Shown here piece after piece: positions 16,383 to 25,860 of a stretch of 64,000 nt of DNA. Under the pieces are notes generated by a model. It ran no database searches. It was not told the origin of the DNA and saw nothing but the letters and a program-made list of their open reading frames with translations. This stretch comes from Halieaceae bacterium (GTDB lineage: Bacteria > Pseudomonadota > Gammaproteobacteria > Pseudomonadales > Halieaceae). The stretch is taken from positions 14,642-78,641 of the forward strand of contig CABYEX010000002.1 of NCBI GenBank assembly GCA_902518075.1. Direction: 5' to 3'. A program made the translations under genes and the position numbers. How positions within the stretch are numbered: the first letter of the stretch is position 1; each line of letters opens with the position of its first letter.

Positions 16383-17756
16383 GTGACAGCGTTGAAAAAT
16401 GAAACACAACGTGTATGGATCAAACAACCATTGGCCACATTCACCGGCAAAACGGCCGACGCGTCTGAGGGCATAGTGGTATCCAACGGCGTGATCACAG
16501 AAACTTTAAGGCAGGGGCAATCGCCCTCAGGACAAATAGACAGCGTTTTTGACGCTCGGCAACATGTCCTGCTACCTGGTTTGGTGAATAGTCACCATCA
16601 TTTCTACCAAACACTGACCCGTGCAATGCCAGAAGCAATTAACAAAAAGCTTTTTGACTGGCTAACAAGCCTATATTCCGTGTGGGCCCAGCTTACCCCG
16701 GAAATGATTTATTCCGCTTCACAAGTCGCTCTTGTGGAACTACTGCAATCGGGCTGCACCACTACCGCAGACCATCACTATATATTTTCGAATCAGCTCG
16801 AGAATGCAATCGATATCGAAGTCGAAGCTGCGAAAGCTATCGGCTGCCGAGTTGTGCTCGCGAGGGGGTCTATGTCACTTGGTCAGGAAGACGGAGGTCT
16901 CCCGCCAAGCCAGACTATTCAATGTGCGAAAACGATAATGGAAGACTCAGAGAGAGTGATTAAGGAGTTCCATGACAGGGGTTCAGGCGCGCTCGTCCAA
17001 ATCGCATTAGCACCCTGTTCGCCGTTTTCAGTGTCAGAAGATCTACTGGAGAGTACGGCTAAATTGGCCAAAAAGATGGATGTTCGGCTCCACACACACC
17101 TGGCAGAGACTGAAGATGAGGAAAATTTTTGTCTGCAGAGGTTTGGATTGCGGCCTCTGGAGTATCTTGAAAAAGTGGGCTGGCTAAATGGCGGCACTTG
17201 GGTCGCACATGGCATTCACTTCAATCAGGAAGAAATCGCTCAGCTTGGTTCTGCCAAAGTAGGAATCACTCACTGTCCAACATCAAATATGCTGCTGGGG
17301 TCAGGTATTTGCCGGGGAGTAGAACTGGAGCATGCTGGTGCAATAATGGGTATTGGCGTAGACGGCTCCGCATCAAACGACTCCGGCAACATGATAGCTG
17401 AGGTCAGACAAGCGATGTACCTGCAAAAACTTCGGTATTCTTCTGAGAATTTCACTCATTTAGACGCTTTGAGATGGGCAACTTCGGGGTCTGCATCAGT
17501 TCTGGGGCGCACCGATATAGGTAAATTAGAGGTTGGAGCCTGCGCAGATCTAACGTTGTTCAAATTGGATGAACTCGCCTTTGCTGGCAGTCATGACCCA
17601 TTAGCAGCACTGCTACTTTGCCAAGCTCATCGAGCAGATTGCGTAATGGTTGGAGGGCAATGGAGAGTAAAAGATCGAGAGGTAATTGGGATGGATGTCG
17701 AAAGATTAGTAGCTAGACAAAGAGAACTCTCGCGTCAGCTGGCTAAGGCGGGATGA
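16383..17756 (+). CDS. 8-oxoguanine deaminase (amidohydrolase)
   Basis: An amidohydrolase of about 457 residues related to hydroxyatrazine/8-oxoguanine deaminases. Metal and substrate residues appear in 'LLPGLVNSHHHFYQTLTRAM', 'LHTHLAETEDE', 'WVAHGIHF' and 'GVDGSASNDSGNM'. The double-H motif with FYQTLTRA and the SNDSGN loop are as I know them from 8-oxoguanine deaminases. These make urate from 8-oxoguanine, feeding the pathway without xanthine dehydrogenase. The start is uncertain: GTG 16383 puts 'RVWIKQPLATFTG' near the N-terminus as in relatives, but the frame is open from TTG 16320. The next gene follows after 16 bases. Confidence 0.8.
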   Translation: MTALKNETQRVWIKQPLATFTGKTADASEGIVVSNGVITETLRQGQSPSGQIDSVFDARQHVLLPGLVNSHHHFYQTLTRAMPEAINKKLFDWLTSLYSVWAQLTPEMIYSASQVALVELLQSGCTTTADHHYIFSNQLENAIDIEVEAAKAIGCRVVLARGSMSLGQEDGGLPPSQTIQCAKTIMEDSERVIKEFHDRGSGALVQIALAPCSPFSVSEDLLESTAKLAKKMDVRLHTHLAETEDEENFCLQRFGLRPLEYLEKVGWLNGGTWVAHGIHFNQEEIAQLGSAKVGITHCPTSNMLLGSGICRGVELEHAGAIMGIGVDGSASNDSGNMIAEVRQAMYLQKLRYSSENFTHLDALRWATSGSASVLGRTDIGKLEVGACADLTLFKLDELAFAGSHDPLAALLLCQAHRADCVMVGGQWRVKDREVIGMDVERLVARQRELSRQLAKAG

Positions 17757-17772
17757 TGGGGGGGCTTTGCAC

Positions 17773-19062
17773 GTGATAGAAAGTTTTTTCAGGCTTGAGG
17801 AAAATAATACAACTCTGTGGCGAGAAGTCGGTGCGGGGTTCACAACCTTCATTACCATGGCCTATATAATTTTCGTAAACCCGCAGATGATGGCTGCGGC
17901 AGGGATGGACCAAGGCGCAAGTTTTGTAGCTACCTGTGTTGCCGCTGCATTGGCTTGCTTAGTCATGGGCGTCTACGCAAACTGGCCTGTAGGTCTTGCC
18001 CCGGGAATGGGCTTAAACGCTTTTTTCACGTACACCATTGTTGCCGAAATGGGTTACTCCTGGAACGTGGCGTTAGGTGCGGTTTTTATAGCAGGCGTGT
18101 TGTTCGTAGCGATGAGTGTGACCCCGCTAAGAGCTTGGATTCTTGGAAGCATTCCTATGAGCCTGCGGATTGGAATGGGAGCCGGGGTAGGATTGTTTAT
18201 CGGAATGATTGGACTCCAAAGCGGAGGGATTATCGCGGACCATCCCTCAACGTTATTGACACTAGGGGAATTAACAACGGTCGACACAATTTTGGCAGCA
18301 TTCGGCTTTCTGCTTATTACGGGGCTCTCCATTAAAAAGGTGCCCGGCGCAATCCTTATCGGCGTATTGACTGTCACCATGCTGGGTCTTGCCTCAGGCC
18401 TTGTCACCTATGAAGGTATTTTTTCAGCACCACCAACAATAGCGCCGATATTCATGCAGCTGGATATCATCTCTGCTATCGAGCTCGGCATGGTAAGCAT
18501 TATTCTTTCCATCCTTTTTGTGAACCTTTTCGATACAGCCGGGACATTATTGGGAGTTGCAACAAAGGCAGGAATAGCGGATGAGAGAGGGAATATTCGA
18601 GATCTAGATCTGGCGCTAAGAGCAGACAGCACCAGTAGTGTCGCTGGTGCTCTAATTGGATGTGCGCCAGTCACGTCTTACGTGGAAAGCGCGGCTGGAG
18701 TTTCAGCTGGTGGTCGCACCGGCCTAACCGCTTGTACTGTTGGTCTGCTATTTTTACTCGCTACTTTCCTTTCTCCCTTAGCTGGCATGGTGCCAGCATT
18801 TGCTACTGCAGGCGCCCTTGTCTATGTGGCACTCCTCATGATGGATGGAATGGAAAACTTGCCTTGGGGTGATCCTGCCGAGCTGCTGCCCGCCCTGGTC
18901 ACTATAATTATGATTCCGCTGTCATTTTCAATAGCAGATGGTATTGCCCTGGGTTTTATTAGCTATGTGACATTTAAAGTGGTCTCGGGAAAACACCACG
19001 AAGTCACCGGCGGAGCTTGGTTTCTGACGGCAATTTTTGCCACTAAATTCGCGTTTTCCTAA
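17773..19062 (+). CDS. NCS2 AzgA-type guanine/hypoxanthine permease
   Basis: A permease of 429 residues of the AzgA/GhxP branch. Typical motifs are 'AGFTTFITMAYIIFVNPQMM', 'GLAPGMGLNAFFTYTIV' and 'SYVESAAGVSAGGRTGL'. Members import adenine, guanine or hypoxanthine with protons. A run of seven G residues eight bases before GTG 17773 decides the start; TTG 17767 is in the same frame. Its position next to 8-oxoguanine deaminase and before xdhAB fits supply of bases that are deaminated and oxidised to urate. Confidence 0.85.
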   Translation: MIESFFRLEENNTTLWREVGAGFTTFITMAYIIFVNPQMMAAAGMDQGASFVATCVAAALACLVMGVYANWPVGLAPGMGLNAFFTYTIVAEMGYSWNVALGAVFIAGVLFVAMSVTPLRAWILGSIPMSLRIGMGAGVGLFIGMIGLQSGGIIADHPSTLLTLGELTTVDTILAAFGFLLITGLSIKKVPGAILIGVLTVTMLGLASGLVTYEGIFSAPPTIAPIFMQLDIISAIELGMVSIILSILFVNLFDTAGTLLGVATKAGIADERGNIRDLDLALRADSTSSVAGALIGCAPVTSYVESAAGVSAGGRTGLTACTVGLLFLLATFLSPLAGMVPAFATAGALVYVALLMMDGMENLPWGDPAELLPALVTIIMIPLSFSIADGIALGFISYVTFKVVSGKHHEVTGGAWFLTAIFATKFAFS

Positions 19063-19137
19063 CCAGCGTGAACACATGACTGAATTACGGGACTGAACCT
19101 ATATTGAAAGTTTTAGAGCTATGTTTTTGAGGTTTAC

Positions 19138-20577
19138 GTGACCACTTTTATTTTAGATGGAGCTTTGCACACAGCGAGGGACCAGTGCCCAGAAACTACT
19201 GTCCTCGAGTACCTGCGCGAGACACTTCACAGAACCGGCACAAAAGAGGGGTGCGCCTCGGGAGATTGCGGAGCTTGCACTGTCGTATTAGCCGAGGAAA
19301 CGGAAGGTAACAAATTACGTTATCGAAGTATCAACGCGTGCATAACTTTGCTGGGCACAATCCATGGCAAACAGCTTCTGACCATTGAAAATCTAGCGTG
19401 CGGCGGAAACTTGCATATTTGCCAGCAGGCTATGATCGATGAGCACGGCTCACAATGCGGATTTTGCACTCCCGGGATAGTGATGTCTCTCTTCGCACAT
19501 TCAAAATCTGGCGCTGATCAAGGCAGAAACGCTTTATTACACTCACTGTCTGGGAACCTTTGCCGGTGCACAGGCTATAAAGCAATCCTCTCGGCAGGCT
19601 CCTTAGTAAACATGCACTCTGGAGGAGACCACTTTGATTCTCGAGAGCTTGAGGTTTTAAAGAAATTGCGTGCCATACAACCATTGGACAGTACGGAGGA
19701 CGCCGATGGCAGAGAGTTCAAGATCTGCACTGACATTGCGGAGGTCGCAACCGCCTTGGAGCGTTCCCCCCAAGCGCGATTAGTCGCCGGCAGCACAGAT
19801 TATAGCCTTGAGATCACGCAAGGCCTTGCTGCACCTGAATTACTGATTTCCGTGGGCAGGGTTAAAGAAATGAACACTTGTGGAGCTGTAAGTGGAGGCC
19901 TTCGCATTGGCGCGGCTGCGACACTTACCGAAGCAACGCCTTTACTACTTCAGCACTGGCCGTCCCTAGAAGAGCTACTGCTCCGATTCGGTTCTCCGCA
20001 GATTCGAAACCAAGCCACCATAGGTGGAAATGTGGCTAATGCGTCTCCAGTTGGCGACACACCACCTGTGCTATTAGCTCTTGGCGCAACTGTTGAATTG
20101 CGAAAAGGCGTCGCGACACGAACTCTGCCAATTAGGGAGTTTTTCCATTCATACAAAAAAACAGCGCTTGAGAGCGGAGAATTTATCGTATCGATATTCA
20201 TCCCCTTCAACCACCATGATGCGACAGTTAGAGCCTATAAAGTTACCAAGCGTTTCGAGGACGACATCTCCGCAGTGTGCATGGTGGCTCATTGGAGCAA
20301 GGTAAATAATCGATTTGCTGACGTGAGAGTTGCCTTCGGGGGCATGGCCGAAATACCAAGCCGAGGTAAGGCATGCGAATCAGTGTTGGAGGGGTCATCT
20401 TTTGACCTTCAAACAATCGATAAGGCTGCCTTAGCTCTCTCAGAGGACTTCTCGCCTATCGATGACCTCAGGGCAAGCGCAACATACAGAAAAAGGCTCG
20501 CAAGCAATTTGCTACGAAGAGCTTTTCTGGCGGAAACATGCTCAGACTCAGAGCTAAGAGTCACCGAATATGGTTGA
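19138..20577 (+). CDS. xdhA: Xanthine dehydrogenase, Fe-S/FAD subunit
   Basis: A 479-residue subunit combining two domains. Residues 1-165 carry two [2Fe-2S] clusters: 'GCASGDCGACTVVL' (plant-ferredoxin type) and 'CGFCTPG' with 'NLCRCTGY'. Residues 190-470 form the FAD domain with 'LVAGSTDYSLEI' and 'ATIGGNVANASPVGDTPPV'. It passes electrons from the molybdenum site in XdhB to FAD and NAD+. It starts with GTG 19138, with TGAGG five bases upstream. Its stop overlaps the xdhB start by eight bases. Confidence 0.93.
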   Translation: MTTFILDGALHTARDQCPETTVLEYLRETLHRTGTKEGCASGDCGACTVVLAEETEGNKLRYRSINACITLLGTIHGKQLLTIENLACGGNLHICQQAMIDEHGSQCGFCTPGIVMSLFAHSKSGADQGRNALLHSLSGNLCRCTGYKAILSAGSLVNMHSGGDHFDSRELEVLKKLRAIQPLDSTEDADGREFKICTDIAEVATALERSPQARLVAGSTDYSLEITQGLAAPELLISVGRVKEMNTCGAVSGGLRIGAAATLTEATPLLLQHWPSLEELLLRFGSPQIRNQATIGGNVANASPVGDTPPVLLALGATVELRKGVATRTLPIREFFHSYKKTALESGEFIVSIFIPFNHHDATVRAYKVTKRFEDDISAVCMVAHWSKVNNRFADVRVAFGGMAEIPSRGKACESVLEGSSFDLQTIDKAALALSEDFSPIDDLRASATYRKRLASNLLRRAFLAETCSDSELRVTEYG

Positions 20578-22918
20578 GCCAGCAAAAATAACGGCTCGAA
20601 CGTCTAAACCTCAAACTGGTGAGCCGCTTCCTCATGAGAGCGCCAAGTTACATGTAACAGGAGAAGCTCTTTACACTGATGATATAGGTACTCCAGCGAG
20701 TGCACTTCACGCATATGTTGGAATGTCTCAAGCTACACACGCCCGGATCAAAAATTTAAACCTTGATGCAGTGCGTAATGCTCCCGGTGTAGTGTGTGTT
20801 TTGACAGCAAGTGACATACCCGGCTCATCAGACATTGGCCCGGTTTACCCAGGCGACCCGCTGCTTGCAAGCGACACCGTCGAATTCCGGGGTCAAATCC
20901 TGTTTGCAGTTGCAGCTGTCAGCAACAAGGCCGCTCGCCGCGCAGCACGGCTTGCTGAAATTGAATACGAAATGTTGCCCGCCGTTTTAGACAGCCAGAC
21001 AGGACATGAGCTGGAGAGCTACGTGAGGCCTATGCATTGCCAGCGGCGTGGGGACGCAAAAGCGGCCATAGCCGAGGCGCCCATGAAGCTGGAGGGCGCG
21101 TTTCAAAGTGGCGGCCAAGAGCAAATGTATCTCGAAGGACAGGTGTCGCTCGCCATTCCAGATGAAGACGGGAAAATGCTCGTGTATTCCTCAACCCAAC
21201 ATCCTTCGGAAGGCCAAAAACTAGTGGCTGAAGTTCTCAACATCCCCCTTTCGCATGTCACGGTGCAAGTCAGAAGGATGGGCGGAGCGTTTGGAGGCAA
21301 GGAAACCAATGCCAATCAATGGGCATGCCTAGCTGCCCTTCTCGCAAATAAGACGTCGCGGCCAGTGCGTCTCAAGCTGTCGAGGGCTGAGGATTTCATA
21401 TTGACTGGAAAACGTCACCCCTTCCTTTCAAAGTACAAAGTCGGCTTTTCACCAAGTGGGGAGATACTAGGTCTAGAAATAGATTTATTTGGCGACTGTG
21501 GCATGTCTCCCGACCTGTCCGACGCTATCGTGGACCGGGCAATGTTCCATATCGATAACTGCTACTACCTTGCTTCAGTAACGGTCAGAGGATATCGCGT
21601 CAAAACTAATAAAGTTTCCAATACCGCGTTCCGTGGCTTCGGTGGACCTCAGGGGATCCTAGCGATTGAGAATGTTATTGAAGAAATAGCCAGTGCTACA
21701 GGCTTAGACCCACTTGTGGTTAGGCAGAGGAATTTCTATCGGCCCTCGGATAACAGGGACACAACCCACTATGGTCAACGCATCGAGCAGCATATCATTC
21801 AACCGCTGGTGGCCCGCCTGATCATCAACAGCGAGTATCACAAACGCAAAAATGAAATTCATCAATTCAACAAAACGAGTGCCGTGTTAAAACGCGGCAT
21901 CGCTATCACTCCTGTTAAGTTCGGCATTTCCTTTACCGTCACGCACCTTAATCAAGCTGGCGCGCTGCTTCATATTTACACAGACGGGAGTGTGCAACTA
22001 AATCATGGCGGCACCGAGATGGGTCAGGGGCTGTACACCAAGGTTGTCCAGATTGTCGCTACTACATTGCAAGTTGACGTAGGGGACATCAGCTGCACCG
22101 CCACTCGCACTGACAAGGTACCAAATACTTCCCCGACAGCTGCTTCGTCAGGCTCTGACCTAAACGGCATGGCCGCAAAGCAAGCCGCTGAAACTCTAAA
22201 ACACCGCTTAAGCGAATTTGCGGCAAAACACTTCGCTGTTGATACCTCTGCCGTTCAATTCGCCAGCGGACATATTCATATAGGTGGTCATACACTCACC
22301 TTCGCAGAATTAGCGCGCCTCGCGTACGTCAATAGAGTATCGCTGTCAGCGGTCGGCTATTACCGTACTCCCAAGATTCACTATGATAGAAGCCTCGCAC
22401 GCGGGCGACCCTTCTATTACTTTGCCTATGGTGCGGCAGTATCGGAAGTCATTGTCGACACCCTTACTGGAGAATACAAAGTTCATAGGGTCGACATCTG
22501 CCATGATGTAGGCGAGTCACTGAACCCCGCCTTAGATTTGGGTCAGATCGAGGGAGGATTTATTCAGGGGATGGGGTGGGTGACCAACGAAGAATTGGTT
22601 TGGGACGACGAAGGCAGGCTCCTGACGGATGGGCCGGCTAACTATAAAATCCCGGGCGTCGGCGATGCACCTGTAGAATTTAATGTCGAGCTGTTGCCGG
22701 ACAGCCCTAATATTGAAGCCACAATATTTCATTCGAAGGCAGTGGGTGAACCGCCACTCATGCTGGGTATCTCTGTCTGGGCAGCGCTTCGTCATGCGAT
22801 AGCCAGCCTAGAGGACTACGGAGTGAGTCCACAGCTACCTGTGCCCGCGACACCAGAAAACGTGTTGCTTTCTTGTGACGGTCTGCGTGAGGAGTGGCGA
22901 GCAAATGCCACACATTGA
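20570..22918 (+). CDS. xdhB: Xanthine dehydrogenase, molybdopterin-binding subunit
   Basis: A 782-residue catalytic subunit that hydroxylates hypoxanthine and xanthine to urate at the molybdenum cofactor. Visible features are 'RRMGGAFGGKETNANQ' (cofactor binding, about 240-255), 'NTAFRGFGGPQG' (substrate Arg, about 350), 'GGTEMGQGLYTKV' and the active-site Glu in 'KAVGEPPLMLGIS' near residue 730. The length is as expected for two-subunit bacterial enzymes. It is translationally linked to xdhA and overlaps xdhC by 14 bases. Confidence 0.93.
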   Translation: MVEPAKITARTSKPQTGEPLPHESAKLHVTGEALYTDDIGTPASALHAYVGMSQATHARIKNLNLDAVRNAPGVVCVLTASDIPGSSDIGPVYPGDPLLASDTVEFRGQILFAVAAVSNKAARRAARLAEIEYEMLPAVLDSQTGHELESYVRPMHCQRRGDAKAAIAEAPMKLEGAFQSGGQEQMYLEGQVSLAIPDEDGKMLVYSSTQHPSEGQKLVAEVLNIPLSHVTVQVRRMGGAFGGKETNANQWACLAALLANKTSRPVRLKLSRAEDFILTGKRHPFLSKYKVGFSPSGEILGLEIDLFGDCGMSPDLSDAIVDRAMFHIDNCYYLASVTVRGYRVKTNKVSNTAFRGFGGPQGILAIENVIEEIASATGLDPLVVRQRNFYRPSDNRDTTHYGQRIEQHIIQPLVARLIINSEYHKRKNEIHQFNKTSAVLKRGIAITPVKFGISFTVTHLNQAGALLHIYTDGSVQLNHGGTEMGQGLYTKVVQIVATTLQVDVGDISCTATRTDKVPNTSPTAASSGSDLNGMAAKQAAETLKHRLSEFAAKHFAVDTSAVQFASGHIHIGGHTLTFAELARLAYVNRVSLSAVGYYRTPKIHYDRSLARGRPFYYFAYGAAVSEVIVDTLTGEYKVHRVDICHDVGESLNPALDLGQIEGGFIQGMGWVTNEELVWDDEGRLLTDGPANYKIPGVGDAPVEFNVELLPDSPNIEATIFHSKAVGEPPLMLGISVWAALRHAIASLEDYGVSPQLPVPATPENVLLSCDGLREEWRANATH

Positions 22919-23768
22919 TACCAACACAGACTGGATAGACGCAGTACAAGAGTTGGAGGCCAAAGGCGAGGCCTTTGTCTTAGTAACAGTACTTGGCACT
23001 AAAGGTTCAACACCGCGTGATGTGGGCACTAAAATGGTGTTTAACACTGAGAGCAGTTGCGGCACCATCGGAGGGGGACACCTCGAATATCGTGCAGGTA
23101 ATATTGCAGCGGAGCTACTCGCCGAAGGAAAACAGTCGCAAAGAATTGAAGCCTTTCCGCTAGGGCCAAGCTTGGGTCAATGCTGTGGTGGCATGGTAAA
23201 TCTCCTATTCGAATGCTTCATGCCCACGAGACTTCCACTCATGCTTTTCGGAGCCGGTCATGTCGGCCAGGCTCTTGTGCCTTTATTAAATAGGCTTCCG
23301 ATAGCATTACGCTGGGTCGATTCGCGCATGGCTGAACTACAACCCTCTGGTGGCGGTAGTGCACAGCTTATTGATACTGAGCAACCAGCTTCAGAGGTTG
23401 CAGCGATGCCGCCAGAGAGCGCCTATATTATTTTGACTCACAACCACCAGGTTGATTACGAAATTCTACGCGCTGTAATTGATCGTCGAGACGCAGATTT
23501 TGTCGGGCTGATCGGCTCTGAGACTAAGTGGCGACGCTTTCAAATGCGCCTAGAGCATCATGGCTATGCGGCTGAAAGCTACAAGCATGTGCATTGCCCC
23601 ATAGGACTCTCCGAGGTGAAAGGCAAGAGGCCGATGGAAGTTGCCATATCTATTGCCGCGCAACTTGTAAAACACTACGAGGCCAAATCTGTGAATAACG
23701 TCTCCAGGGGGATACAAGGGAAAGATTTGACCCGGCTTAATCTCGACAGCATCTCAAGACAGGCGTGA
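22905..23768 (+). CDS. xdhC: Xanthine dehydrogenase accessory protein XdhC
   Basis: A chaperone of about 287 residues that binds molybdenum cofactor, helps sulfurate it and inserts it into XdhB. The N-terminal XdhC/CoxI motif 'TKGSTPRDVGTKMV', 'GTIGGGHLEY' and a conserved 'LGQCCGGM' cysteine pair are present, followed by a C-terminal Rossmann segment 'LFGAGHVGQALVPLL'. ATG 22905 with GAGGAG ten bases upstream is chosen over 22875. It completes the xdhABC series. Confidence 0.9.
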   Translation: MPHIDTNTDWIDAVQELEAKGEAFVLVTVLGTKGSTPRDVGTKMVFNTESSCGTIGGGHLEYRAGNIAAELLAEGKQSQRIEAFPLGPSLGQCCGGMVNLLFECFMPTRLPLMLFGAGHVGQALVPLLNRLPIALRWVDSRMAELQPSGGGSAQLIDTEQPASEVAAMPPESAYIILTHNHQVDYEILRAVIDRRDADFVGLIGSETKWRRFQMRLEHHGYAAESYKHVHCPIGLSEVKGKRPMEVAISIAAQLVKHYEAKSVNNVSRGIQGKDLTRLNLDSISRQA

Positions 23769-23825
23769 GTGTAACAACCATATAAAATTTGGAGATCACG
23801 GTGCATAGTGGATGCCTCAGATTAA

Positions 23826-23996
23826 TTCACAATAACTTTTGAAATTATTAAACATCTTCATAAACCAAAACCGTACGAAGGTCGCCAAATAAAAGGTGCT
23901 TTAGCCACCACAGTCCCCCCGGGACAAATTATCTACAAGGATGGAGAGATATGTGGCGGCCCAACCAATAGACGTATGCCAGGACACCCGGGATAG
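23826..23996 (+). pseudogene. Remnant C-terminus of an AllB-type allantoinase
   Basis: This stretch has no usable start codon and is too short for a gene, but its 56-codon open frame reads like the end of the cyclic amidohydrolase family. 'HLHKPKPYEGRQIKGAL' and 'GQIIYKDGEICGGP' match the known pattern HKxxPYxGRxxxG...RGxxIYxxG of AllB allantoinases. It ends at TAG 23994-23996, five bases before allantoicase, exactly where an allB gene would be expected. The catalytic portion is missing. A PuuE-type allantoinase elsewhere in the window probably made it dispensable. Identification by eye only. Confidence 0.6.
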
Positions 23997-24000
23997 ATAA

Positions 24001-25014
24001 ATGGAAGTTGACTTTGGTGAACTCAGGACCTACTTCACTGATCTGCTCGACGCACGTCTCGGCGGCAGAGCCATAGAGTGCTCTGACCAATGGTTTGCCG
24101 GTTGCGAGAATCTAGTTAACCCCGACCCACCCATATATAAAGATCGTCATTTCATCTCGACGGGCCAGTGGATGGATGGATGGGAATCTCGCCGGGCCTT
24201 TGGGAGACGTGCGCGGACAGTTGACCACGATTGGTGCGTCTTACGGTTGGGCGCTCCAGGTACCTTACGTGCTCTTAACATTGACACCTCTCACTTCAAA
24301 GGCAATGCGCCGGAGTATGCATCAGTTGATGGCGCATGGCAGCCATTTGGCGAAGAGACAGACCTGAACTGGTTCGACTTACTCCCACCCTCGGCAATAG
24401 AGCCTGATACTCCCAACTATTTTGAAGCCCTGTCAGACCAACCTGTGTCCCATCTCCGACTAAAAATCTATCCTGATGGCGGAGTTGCGCGCCTGAGAGC
24501 ATTTGGGGAGGTAAGGCTAGCGCGGGAAAAGTTTGCGATGGATGAATTAGTAGATCTTGCTAGCATCTCAAACGGCGCCAGACCTCAACAATGTTCAAAC
24601 CAATTTTTCAGCACTCCTGCGAACATGCTGATGCCAAATATGGCAAGACATATGGGGGATGGTTGGGAGACAAAACGACGCCGGGATGAGAAGCATGATT
24701 GGTGCATAGTTAGACTCGGTTGCACTGGCGACGTTCGTAAAATCATCGTTGATACCAGCCACTTTCGAGGGAATTTCCCCGACAGCTGTTCAGTAGACGG
24801 AATAAATTCGGCAAATGGGGACGTCGAGCCCGGAGATAGCGGCTGGCAGACAATTCTCCCAGCTACCCGTCTCCAAGCTGACAGAGCACACATCTTCACA
24901 GGCGGTTTTTTGAATTGCGTCGGCCAGCAATTCAGTCATATCCGATTGAACATATATCCCGACGGTGGTGTCAGTCGACTGAGGGTTTATGGTGCACCTG
25001 AATATGGAGATTGA
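24001..25014 (+). CDS. alc: Allantoicase
   Basis: A 337-residue allantoicase, which hydrolyses allantoate to ureidoglycolate and urea. The protein is an internal repeat of two related halves: 'ISTGQWMDGWESRR' and 'HDWCVLRLGAPGTLRALNIDTSHFKGN' in the first, 'GDGWETKRRRDEKHDWCIVRLG' and 'IIVDTSHFRGNFP' in the second. Each half ends in 'LKIYPDGGVARLR' or 'LNIYPDGGVSRLR'. This duplicated architecture is diagnostic for the family. The next gene starts two bases after its stop. Confidence 0.92.
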   Translation: MEVDFGELRTYFTDLLDARLGGRAIECSDQWFAGCENLVNPDPPIYKDRHFISTGQWMDGWESRRAFGRRARTVDHDWCVLRLGAPGTLRALNIDTSHFKGNAPEYASVDGAWQPFGEETDLNWFDLLPPSAIEPDTPNYFEALSDQPVSHLRLKIYPDGGVARLRAFGEVRLAREKFAMDELVDLASISNGARPQQCSNQFFSTPANMLMPNMARHMGDGWETKRRRDEKHDWCIVRLGCTGDVRKIIVDTSHFRGNFPDSCSVDGINSANGDVEPGDSGWQTILPATRLQADRAHIFTGGFLNCVGQQFSHIRLNIYPDGGVSRLRVYGAPEYGD

Positions 25015-25016
25015 GA

Positions 25017-25541
25017 ATGAGCCTGCCCCTTCTAAACTCTGCGCCCAAACACACTGCAGCGACTTATTTAAGAAAATGTTGTTCAAGTGAGGAGTGGATA
25101 ACTCGCATGTTGCGGCAAAGACCTTTTCGTGATTCAGATGCCGTGCACGCGGCAGCCGACAGCGCTTGGATTGATCTCGGAGAGCACGATTATTTAGAAG
25201 CATTTAGCGGTCACCCGAAGATTGGAGATATCCAGTCGCTCCAAAAAAAATATTCTGATTCCGCCAATTTCGCCAGATCGGAACAGTCTGGAGTCGAATC
25301 CGCATCTCCCGAAATACTGCAAAAGCTCTCAGCAGCTAATCATGCTTACGAGGAGAAATTTGGATTTATTTTTATCGTCTGTGCCACAGGAAAAAGCGCG
25401 CCAGAAATGCTGGCGATACTTCAAGATCGCCTTGAGGGGGAGCGGGCAGCAGAACTGAAAACCGCATGTGAGCAACAGCGGCAAATTTTTCACCTTCGAC
25501 TGGACAGCTTTCTATGCCAGAAATCAGCACCCACATCTTAG
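25017..25541 (+). CDS. uraD: OHCU decarboxylase (UraD)
   Basis: A 174-residue enzyme converting 2-oxo-4-hydroxy-4-carboxy-5-ureidoimidazoline to (S)-allantoin. The catalytic motif 'FSGHPKIGD' (His) and 'YEEKFGFIFIVCATGKSA' near the C-terminus are those of the family. ATG 25017 has GGAG seven bases before it and is preferred to TTG 25011. The 3' end overlaps the HIU hydrolase gene by 28 bases, so the two successive urate-degradation steps are coupled. Confidence 0.92.
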   Translation: MSLPLLNSAPKHTAATYLRKCCSSEEWITRMLRQRPFRDSDAVHAAADSAWIDLGEHDYLEAFSGHPKIGDIQSLQKKYSDSANFARSEQSGVESASPEILQKLSAANHAYEEKFGFIFIVCATGKSAPEMLAILQDRLEGERAAELKTACEQQRQIFHLRLDSFLCQKSAPTS

Positions 25542-25855
25542 ATACGTCTCGGGGGCGCCCTGCGACTGGGGTGGAGGTCACCCTCAGCCAATGGACTGGA
25601 AACCGCTGGAAGGCTCTAAGCAAAGCTGTGACAGACGAGAACGGACGGATCACAGACTTGCTCCAAAGCACAACGCATGGTGAACAGGGTTTGTACAGAC
25701 TGCAATTCGCCACGGAGAAATATTTTTCCGCGCTCAACACTGAGGCGCTGTACCCATGGGTGGATGTTGTCTTTGGAATAAAGGATGCAAACGAAAAATA
25801 TCATATCCCCCTACTACTCTCCGGTCATGGCTACACCACCTATCGAGGCTCTTAA
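25514..25855 (+). CDS. hiuH: 5-hydroxyisourate hydrolase (transthyretin-like)
   Basis: A 113-residue transthyretin-related protein, the normal length. It hydrolyses 5-hydroxyisourate, the product of urate oxidase, to OHCU. The signatures are 'STHILDTSRGRPATGV' at the N-terminus and the C-terminal tetrapeptide YRGS preceded by 'HIPLLLSGHGYTT'. There is no signal peptide, so it is cytoplasmic. It overlaps uraD. Confidence 0.93.
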   Translation: MPEISTHILDTSRGRPATGVEVTLSQWTGNRWKALSKAVTDENGRITDLLQSTTHGEQGLYRLQFATEKYFSALNTEALYPWVDVVFGIKDANEKYHIPLLLSGHGYTTYRGS

Positions 25856-25860
25856 AGATA

